Positions 56,401 through 64,000 of a DNA stretch of 64,000 bases are shown piece after piece. This DNA is from Heterohyrax brucei (taxonomy: Eukaryota; Chordata; Mammalia; Hyracoidea; Procaviidae), in NCBI GenBank assembly GCA_028571685.1, contig CM053142.1, positions 126,534,796-126,598,795 on the forward strand, in the 5' to 3' direction. Position numbers and translations under genes: made by a program. Within the stretch, counting starts at the first letter, position 1; every line of letters begins with the position of its first letter. The notes below the pieces were generated by a model. It was not told where the DNA came from. It searched no databases and saw nothing but the letters and a program-made list of their open reading frames with translations.

Positions 56401-57634
56401 TTGTTTGTCAGTAGTTGACCAAAGTTTTTCATCTTTTTAACTGATCTTCCGTTGCGCTCCAATCCAACACCATGGCAAAAGAGAAGTGAAGCTCCTATTT
56501 ATTTTATCCCCAAGATTGTGACTTTAGAGAATACCTGTTCAGTTGTTTGAGGGGTGTGAAACAGAATGAGTGGAGAAAAGATCCCATCTTCAAGAGTACT
56601 GCATGTAGCACCCAAAATTAGAAATGCATGTGGCCAGCTGTAACAGAGAAAGTGAGGAAAGGTACAGAAGTCTGGGACTGGCACCAGGTTCCGCGTAGAA
56701 GAGGAGGTTTTTAAGCTGCATGTGGCACACCTCAGAAGTGGGGTGAGGTCCTAGATGGGAGGTGGAATTGAGTCTGATGGGAGTCCACAGTGTGTGACAA
56801 ACAGATCCTGACCAAATCAAGGAGACTCTTGAATGTCTGCCCGCGCAGAATTTGAGGTGTTTTGCTCTTTGGGAAGATTAGCTGGGCAGTGGTATGGTGG
56901 CATGTGGACATTGAGGCGTTGTAGAGAGTTTGCAGGAATATTGGCTGTGTGGAACCAGGGCTATATAGGGAGTGATCTGAACTGGATAAAATAGATGTAG
57001 GAGTTGTAAAACTGGTTGTAGGAGCCGTAAAACTGGTTGTAGGAGCTGTGGGGGTGAAGGGAGTCTTCCTGGTACAGCCCTTGATTTAGCTAAGGGTGGG
57101 TGTCAGAATTGCTTTTAAAAGCTCTTGAGGGTACATCAGCTGAGCCTGACTTTGGAGCTTCTGATGAGTGGTTCTGAGGAGGGCTGCAGATATCTGGATT
57201 TTAAAAAGTCATCTTGGTTTTTCTTAATGAATAGTCTCTCCCTACGGTACAGGTGAGAATCAGTGAGGAAAAGGGTCTAGGGCAGTGTTCTAGAACAAAC
57301 TCACCCTTCAGGGGCCTGAGAATCCAGAGAAACCGTGCTGCTGTAATAGCTAAGAGAGTGGTGTTACATGCCCTGAAAAAGGTTTGTATTCTAAGTGAAT
57401 CGTGCCTTTTTTGCTGAAACGCTTATAGAACAAGGAACTTGCCAACTTCTCAGACCAATTGTTAGACAGTTTTGAGGATCAGAAAGTTTTCTGGCAAAAT
57501 AAATCGAAGTATCCGTATGTAGTTTTCACAAAATGAGTCTTGTGGGGAGCACAAAGCTAATCCGTACTATGCATGGTGCTGTTCTTTATGGTTGGGAAGA
57601 CATTTTCACTGTCTCATCAGTCCCCAGCCCCCCA
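56401..57634. other. Intron, purine-rich, with a 21-bp tandem repeat
   Basis: Resembles the purine-rich old repeat at 39.4 kb. Contains a minisatellite at 56996-57049 (listed separately). No exon seen. Confidence 0.4.
56996..57049. repeat. 21-bp minisatellite, about 2.6 units
   Basis: Units at 56996-57016, 57017-57037 and 57038-57049. Unit 1 starts tgtaggagttgtaaaactgg. Units 1 and 2 differ at two positions. Confidence 0.85.
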
Positions 57635-57790
57635 AATACCCCCAGTGTACTCCCGTACAGTTTTCAGTCTTTGGGCTCCATAGAGTTTCAGTGGCTGATT
57701 TTTCAGAAGTAAATGGCCAGGCCTTCTGAGGTACCTCTGTGTGGAGTCGCCCTCTGGCCGTTTGAGTTAGCAGGAGTAGGTGGTACCACC
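57635..57790 (-). mobile_element. AfroSINE, type B, diverged
   Basis: 'ggctgatttttcagaagtaa', 'aggtacctctgtgtggagtc'. Antisense, missing its head. Confidence 0.6.
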
Positions 57791-57819
57791 CAGGGCCTGG
57801 GTCCTTACCATCACCTCTA

Positions 57820-57940
57820 AACTGTTCCTCTAGAACTGCCCTGTAGGGTCTGCTATGCCGCAGTCTTCATGCGAACAGATTGCCAGGTCTTTTCCCCTGA
57901 GGAGCCACTGGCTGAGTTTGAACTGCCAATCATTGGTTTA
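57820..57940 (-). mobile_element. AfroSINE, type C, partial
   Basis: 'agattgccaggtcttttccc', 'gagtttgaactgccaatcat'. Antisense. Confidence 0.62.
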
Positions 57941-58718
57941 GCACAAAGTACAGTGGACTCATTTAATTTTTCTCATGACGTAGAGAAGATACCTGAGCAA
58001 TTTTGTTGTTTTTGGATCCCAGGTGTATACCTTAAGTGTATCTTTAGTTTCACCTCGGTTTAATCCTGTGTGAGCCTGTGGATCTTAGCTGTTTTAGCTG
58101 GCTCTCTTTCCCAGGTGCCATCAGTAAATCTGGTAAATTAGACTAGGGCATCTCCGTGTAGAAGAAGGAACAGTGCCTCAAAGCAAGCCTGCCCTGATGT
58201 ATGAAACACATGACACTCCTGTAACATGTTTAGTTATGAACTTACTGATAAGACAAAATTCAAATATTTGATCAATATCTGATTAATGAGTTGTTGTCAG
58301 CATGGTAAAGTAAAAATTGCCGTTTCACCCGGAAAATGTTCACTAGAGCAGAGTTTTAGGAAATCTTATGAAAAGCCTTTTCCCGCCTTATTAAAGAAAC
58401 AGTTTGACTAAGGTGATCTGCTGCTTTTAATATTGATTCTTATACATTTTTACTTTGTGTGCCTAAAATCAGAAAGTCCCTGCACTGAGTATTGACTTTT
58501 AGTCCCATTGTCCAGCAAACTTTAGGACTTGTATGTGTGAAATTGTTTTATGGGAGATTGTTTGACTTTTGCTTCTACAGCTACTAACAATGATGTTTTA
58601 CATGCTTGTAAGTGATTGCCACGAGTATTTTGCTATACATACTTTGCTGTTGGATATAAATAGATTTGGATTTGAGATTATACACACACCAGTCACCATC
58701 AGTTCTGACTCTTCCTTA
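57941..58718. other. Intron, nothing recognised
   Basis: AT-rich, no recognised repeat or exon. Confidence 0.5.
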
Positions 58719-59215
58719 GATATCTAGTGCTACTGTAATTGAATTATCACAAATGGATGTCTTTAACAAACAGAAACTTACTTTTTCACAATTCAGGAGG
58801 TTAAAAGTTGGAATTCTAGGGGAAGGCTTTTTCTGTCTCCTAGCTCTGGGGGAAGAACCTTGTCTCTTTTGCAGCTTATCTTCCCTGATTTCTTGGAGGT
58901 CTTCGTGTGGCTTGGCATCTGTCTTCCTCCTCTTTGCTTTTCTTGGTGGTTTAATCTCTTTTATGTCTCAGAAGACATTGACTCAAGACTAAGATTTACC
59001 CTACATTAATCTGCCTTGTTAACATAAAAAGACGTGCTAATCCCAAATGGCATTATAACTACAGGCATAGAGGTTAGCATTTATAACACATTTTGGTGGG
59101 TTGTAATTCAATTGAAAACATTCTACCCTGTGTCCTCTTTTGCCATGTACAAAACACATTTACCCTATCATATCATCCCAAAAGTCTTAAATCAGTTCCC
59201 AAGTCTAAAATCACA
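58719..59215 (-). mobile_element. LTR, same family as 49-578 (copy 4), diverged
   Basis: 'tggatgtctttaacaaacag', 'aattctaggggaaggctttt', 'gcatagaggttagcatttat' follow the order of copy 5 at 60.07 kb. No clear TSD. Confidence 0.6.
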
Positions 59216-59219
59216 TCTT

Positions 59220-59346
59220 TTAAACTGTCCCATAGGGTTTCAAGGCTCTAATCTTTATGGAAGCAGACTGCTACACCTTTCTCTTGAGGGGCAACTGGTA
59301 GGTTGGACTGCCAGCCTTTTGGTTAGCAGCCGAGTGCTTAACCGTT
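59220..59346 (-). mobile_element. AfroSINE, type C, 3'-truncated
   Basis: 'ctaatctttatggaagcaga', 'ggttagcagccgagtgctta'. Abuts the LTR. Confidence 0.68.
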
Positions 59347-59382
59347 TTTGGAAAGTAGTATAACCATATACAGAGCTAACTT

Positions 59383-59543
59383 GGAAACCCTGTGGCATAG
59401 TGGTTAAGTGCTACAGCTGCCAACCAGAAGGTTGGCCGTTCAGATCTACTCCTTGAAAACTCTGTGGAGCAGTTCTGCTCTGTCCAAAGGGTTGCTATGA
59501 GTCAGGATCAACTCGAAGGTACTGGATTTGGTTTTGGTTTTTT
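59383..59543 (+). mobile_element. AfroSINE, type A, with perfect TSD
   Basis: Perfect 11-bp TSD 'agagctaactt' (59372-59382 and 59544-59554). 'gtggcatagtggttaagtgc' head nearly matches the inferred consensus. Confidence 0.9.
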
Positions 59544-59554
59544 AGAGCTAACTT

Positions 59555-60065
59555 ACTAGATATGCTGACTGCATTTCACACACTTAAACCTAATAATAGA
59601 AAAAGAGACTCTTGAGAGGTTATGCCTCTCCTGCCTTCTCCACTTTTAAATGAGGACAGAATTTCAGAAGAGACTTCTGCAGCTCATGTAAATTAGATCC
59701 AGGGTATTTGGAGGGTCAGTAAAATGATGAGGACTGGAGTGCCTGTGGACGCCTGCATTGAAAATTTATTTTGAAGATACCATTTAACATGTGATTGTGG
59801 ATTTGACCATTCTTGTGTATAAATTTAAGCATTCTTATTTTGAATAATTAGAAGTGCTAAGGCACTAGTTAAAACAGACCAGTTAGTGTTTAGTTAGATG
59901 TTAGGTTACCACACTTCTGAGTATTTATTTAAATCGACAATTTTCTTTGTATAGAGGGGAGGAGGAGAGGTATCTTGGTTATAAGAGAACTAAGGTCCTA
60001 ATGGCAGAACTAACATTGTAGTTGTATAATTACTTGAAAAATTTCTTAATAGATATTTTTGTTTT
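59555..60065. other. Intron, nothing recognised
   Basis: AT-rich, no recognised repeat or exon. Confidence 0.5.
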
Positions 60066-60070
60066 GGTGT

Positions 60071-60571
60071 TGTTTTAGTCAGCTAGGCTGCTCTAACAGA
60101 AATACCACAGAGTGGATGGCTTTAACAAAGAAAGATTTATTCTTACACAGTCTGGTAGGTTGCAAGTCCATATTCAGGGTGTCCGCTCCAGGGAAAGACT
60201 TTCCCCTTGTCGGCTCTGGAGGAAAGTCCGGTATTGCATCAGTCTTTGTCCAGGGAGCGTCCTCACGGAAGAACCTCTGGTCTGAAGGACGCGCTCTGCT
60301 CCCGGTGCTGCTTGCTTGATGGTAGCGAGGTTCTCAAATTGTCCTTTGTTTCTTTTTCCTTTTATTCCTTGCAAGCTAAAAGCATTAAGGGTGGGGCAAG
60401 CCATACTTCAGGGAAACTTCCCCCACAGCAGGAATTCACAGCCCCACCCTAATCCTTTAACATACAGGTTAGCAAAACCACACAATGGGGGACAGTCCCA
60501 AGATACTGAGAACCATATCCCAGCCACGTGGCTGCACACATTTTTTGGGGGACACAATTCCAGCGATGACA
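60071..60571 (-). mobile_element. Solo LTR (copy 5) with perfect 5-bp TSD
   Basis: Starts 'tgttttagtcagctaggctg', ends 'cagcgatgaca', flanked by 'ggtgt' (60066-60070 and 60572-60576). The best-conserved copy of the LTR family. It carries extra CpGs ('aggacgcgctctgctcccgg'). Confidence 0.87.
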
Positions 60572-60576
60572 GGTGT

Positions 60577-61959
60577 ATAGAATTAGATCTGTGACCTCTT
60601 TGAAGATACTGTCTGTTTTTAAATTTTCCTGTCTTTCAGTGTCTGCTGCTGTGTAGTACTTTCTTCCTGACAGGTGCTCAAGGCTTTATTTTTTGTAAAT
60701 GTACCCCAGGATTATAATTTTATAAACGTCTTGGCCGTTTAAAAAGAAAAAAAGACTCATTAATTTATTAATTTATTCATCCACTGACTGACTAGCCCCC
60801 AGACTGTGGGAACATCAAATGTAAGGATGAATGAGTACTTACTGTCCTTTATACAGAGGTTTCTCTTGCCTTACCTCATCTCTGGGAGAATTCCTTGACT
60901 ATATGATACAATTATGTTGAGTGACCACAGTAGTCACATATTTTCTAGTTGTGTGAAACTTGGAAAACTTTGGTTTCAGTGTGTGATTCTGAGGCACTCT
61001 GTGCAGGATGATGCAGTCCAGCTCAGAGGCTGACTCTAGGGACTGACCACCAGGTCCAAAGAGGGCAGCAGTTGGTGGAGCTGCTTCTGCATAGATCTGG
61101 AGCAGCTGGTTTAGGAAAAGGATGATGTTTCTCCCAGTGTCAGGTTGCCGTAATTCCCACTGAGATCAATTTAGAAGGAGCCACCTTTAATCTGACTTAC
61201 TAACTTTGCCAGTAGTCTCATTTTGGGTCACCTTATCTCGTCTCCAAGGAAATGATTTCAGTGCTTTTCTTTTTTGGTAATTGTATTAACTTTTGTGAAT
61301 GCTGTAAAAATTATTTACATGTTATCATTTACTGGCTTTGTTCGTTAAACAGTTTTGAATTAAAGATTACTCCTCCTTTGCTCTTGTGTCACTTTGGAGT
61401 TGATTTCTTTTAGGACAGATATTGGTATATCTGCTGTTTTAATTCAGAAGTATTTCGTGGACAAAACAGGTAGACCAATCTAGTTCACATTTGGGTCCAG
61501 TGAAGGCAGGGAAGAGAGAACAGGGCCTTTCCTGAAATGTACACCTAAGCCTCTGTTACTTCTTTTTAAAATGTTTTAATTGTAAAACATTCAGAATTTC
61601 AGAATGACAGCAAAAGGTTAGTGCTTTAGGAATGTACATCTTGTTTTCAAAATATGATTTCTTTTATTAACTAGAATTGTAAATTATTGGAGATGGAGAT
61701 CTTGGGACATGCTAATAAAGTTTCTGAACATGATATTTATTGGAATGAGATATGTTTTAGATTATTTGCAATAATTGTATATATGTATTTGCTGGCAGTG
61801 GAAATATTTATTTGATTTCTGAGTACATGCTAAGTTCTGTGGGGGGATATGTACTCTTCAAATAGAATATAAACTAAGATCTTATTAATTCCATGAGTTG
61901 AGTGGGCAATGAGTTCTAATGAGTAGAAGTTTCTTTTTTTAGTTGATGAAACTCATTAA
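60577..61959. other. Intron, nothing recognised
   Basis: About 1.4 kb without a recognised repeat or exon. Confidence 0.5.
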
Positions 61960-62080
61960 AACTCAGGTCATGGTGATGGTTGTACAACTTGGAATGTACT
62001 AAAAGCACTGAATTGTATACTTGCGGTGAATGTTCTGGTATATCACTTATGTCTCAATGAAGATATTTTGAAAAAGATCT
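61960..62080 (+). mobile_element. Ancient L1M 3' end (sense)
   Basis: 'tggtgatggttgtacaactt' followed by 'agcactgaattgtatacttg' is an old L1 3' terminus. Confidence 0.65.
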
Positions 62081-63727
62081 TAATTTGTGACATAGAGAAG
62101 TTTTCAAAACTGTTGGTGATTTTCTCTGTATTTTTATCCTTACATCTTTCACAGCAGTTGCAGTGAGAGATGAACAGCAGATACACTCATCTTCTGGTGA
62201 TGGGAGGTAGAGTGGCCCCTAATTTGTGCAAGTGAAAGTTGTTTATGTGAGCCTGAGTTTGTAAGCCCAGAGGTAAGAAAAATCCCTCCCGCTGAAATGA
62301 CACTCAGGCGAAAACTGATCAGAGTATAGGGCCTGCCCATCTGATGGAAAATTTAGGACTTCCTGATATTGGTCTCTTAATTTGTAGACCATTCTAGGCC
62401 ATAAACAAACAAATATGCTGAAATAATAGTTAAATCATTTAGAGGAAAAGAGACAGGACCAGGTGCCTTCCTCGATGGCCTTCCTCTGCTACTGCTGTCT
62501 GTGTGGGAGGAACAGAGCGGAGGGGTGGCATATGGCACATGCCTCCATTGACGCCGTCTTTGTCTAATGCATGCACTAGGACAATCTGTTCTAGACCCTG
62601 ATCTCTGCACTTGAGGAGGATAAAAATGTGCCTGAGGCATTTATTAACTAAAGAGAGGTGGAGGGACAGGGCTTTGCTTTTTTAAAAAATGGACATACTG
62701 CATTGTGCCCATCTTGGTAGATGTGTGGGTGGCACTATTTTGGTAGTACTCTGGGTGACAGTGAGATGTCTGGAAACCTATTTTAAGGTAATAAATCAGC
62801 GTGTGGGAGAGATTTGATACCTGAAAACATATTCTTTAAAAAATAGAGTGTCTTAGGAAGAATTGAAACTTATCTATGGCCTAAAGACTGTTTATGGGAA
62901 AAAATCCTCACAGTGCCAGAGGAGTTGTGCGCTTTTCATGAGGAGCCACCAGGATAAATGATTTTATGGCTTCTGTTTGCTGAAACCCGTAAAGAGACGC
63001 AACCAGTTCCTTAAGGATTTGATGCAGTAGTCACTGGAGGGACTAAAATACAAATGTAAAACCTTGGAGCAATATATCTTGTTGTTCTTAGTTGCTTGCT
63101 GTCTGGTGGATTCTGACTCAGGTGGAAATTAATTTATTAAAGATGAATTATGGAAGAGTGTTACCATAAGCCCTGAGACTCTTAGTTTCAAAACAAAATT
63201 GGTAGCACTGTTAACCGTTTTTAGAAAGAGAGCCTTCACAGAGGCAGTCTTCATCAGTTAAATGCATTTTTTACTCAGGAGGAATGGCAGGCAGGTGGAA
63301 TATAAGTGCAATGAGTTAAGGATTTTTTTTGGAGCAGTTTGAGATACAGTGTGATTTCTTGATAAGATTAGTGCCTTCCTAAATTAAACTTGGACTGTGA
63401 TCACTGTCTTACTAATAAAAAAATTAAAGCAAACGGGGTAAGCTTGCCAAGAGCTGGATTCCTAGCTCTTATGTTGAATTCTGGGGCTGTGTCCAGAGCA
63501 CACCCTGAAAACTTGGCTTTAGGATAAGAAGGGGTCAGTTTTTGTGTGTTATCTTATTTTGGTTTTACGTTTATTTGTGAATTTCACAAAGTGAAAACAG
63601 AGTCTTTACTTTTCTGTTGTTTGATCATGGGGCTAGAGGCTTCAAATAATTTAGAATAAAGGGAACTTTGAAAGAAAGTTTATAAAACTCAGATACTGAG
63701 AATCAAGAATTACTAACACTGTGTGCT
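62081..63727. other. Intron, essentially unassigned
   Basis: One SINE/RTE tail scrap at about 63082-63125 (gtctggtggattctgactca, antisense). The rest shows no recognised repeat, exon or RNA gene. Confidence 0.45.
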
Positions 63728-63860
63728 GGTGGTATGGTAATTAAGAGCTAATCACAATGTCAGCATTTTGAATCTGCCATCTGCTCCTTGGAAACCCAGT
63801 GGGCAGTTCTACTTTGTGAGTTGGAATCCATTTGATGGCAACAAGTTTGTTTATTTGTTT
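63728..63860 (+). mobile_element. AfroSINE, type A, with internal deletion
   Basis: 'tgctggtggtatggtaatta', 'ctgctccttggaaacccagt', 'tggaatccatttgatggcaa'. Confidence 0.75.
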
Positions 63861-63861
63861 T

Positions 63862-64000
63862 AATTGTGCTTTAGGTAAAAGTTTACAGTTCAAGTTATTT
63901 TCTCATTCAGAAATTTACATGCATAGTGTTTTGTGACATTGGTTACAGTCTCCACATTGTGACAGCACATTCTCCCTTTCTGCCCTGGGTTCCCTGTGTC
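63862..64000 (-). mobile_element. L1 3'UTR-type insertion, runs off the window end
   Basis: 'gtgctttaggtaaaagttta', 'tgacagcacattctcccttt'. Same antisense orientation as all other younger L1 copies here. Confidence 0.72.

Larger units (their letters stand above)
14550..64000 (+). other. RASSF3: RASSF3 intron 1, 5' portion (no further exon found)
   Basis: No open frame after the donor resembles RASSF3 exon 2, which should start with an acidic, Lys-rich stretch followed by the segment preceding the Ras-association domain. The very long first intron is therefore inferred to run past the window end. It is filled with the repeats listed separately. Confidence 0.75.

Noticed and set aside
698-63860. 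Many tRNA-like sequences with box A and box B
   Set aside because: They are the heads of SINEs. None folds as an intact tRNA with conserved anticodon and acceptor arms, so no tRNA gene is called.
14550-64000. Search for RASSF3 exon 2
   Set aside because: No frame with the expected acidic/Lys-rich start of the next exon next to an acceptor site was found. It probably lies beyond the window.

Overview
This is mammalian nuclear DNA from an afrotherian, most probably an elephant or a close relative. The clearest sign is about 55 copies of tRNA-derived AfroSINE-type SINEs. They have a Pol III box A/B head, a conserved middle, and a tail ending near 'gagtcggaatcgactcgacggca'. They occur with afrotherian-type L1s, an RTE-clade LINE and one lineage-type LTR family. 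Old placental repeats (MIR, L2, L1M, MLT1-like LTR) lie underneath. Nothing prokaryotic is present and there is no CRISPR array. The species assignment is inferred from repeat families and was not searched.

The only host gene I can support is RASSF3. Its first coding exon lies at 14439-14549 on the + strand, inside a CpG island (about 13.80-15.18 kb). The island has GC boxes, an inverted CCAAT box and no obvious TATA box. The exon encodes 37 codons and ends in phase 0 at a strong GTGAGT donor. I found no exon 2, so 14550 to the window end is the 5' part of a long first intron. Bases 1-13.8 kb are the upstream flank, filled with repeats.

Layout: 0-12.4 kb, flank with a solo LTR that has a clear 5-bp target-site duplication (TSD), dense SINEs, RTE and L1 pieces, a MIR and an L2. 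12.4-13.8 kb, repeat-poor promoter-proximal DNA. 13.8-15.2 kb, CpG island and exon 1. 15.2-22 kb, intron with SINEs, an L2 end and two mariner relics. 22.04-29.21 kb, a near full-length antisense L1 of about 7.2 kb with both ORFs broken. 29-43 kb, intron with SINEs, L1M pieces and a perfect 59-bp inverted repeat. 43.7-47.1 kb, an antisense RTE broken by two L1s and several SINEs. 47-64 kb, more LTRs, L1 3' ends, an MLT1-like LTR, MIRs and SINEs.

The repeats do not work together with RASSF3 in any way the sequence shows. They record the intron's insertion history. I found no previously undescribed gene system. The observations most worth checking are the perfect 59-bp inverted repeat at 35.6/37.2 kb, three ultra-short retroinsertions (24, 41 and 50 bp) with good TSDs, the tandem 5'UTR monomers and long inter-ORF spacer of the L1, and the one-sided orientation of the younger L1 copies.
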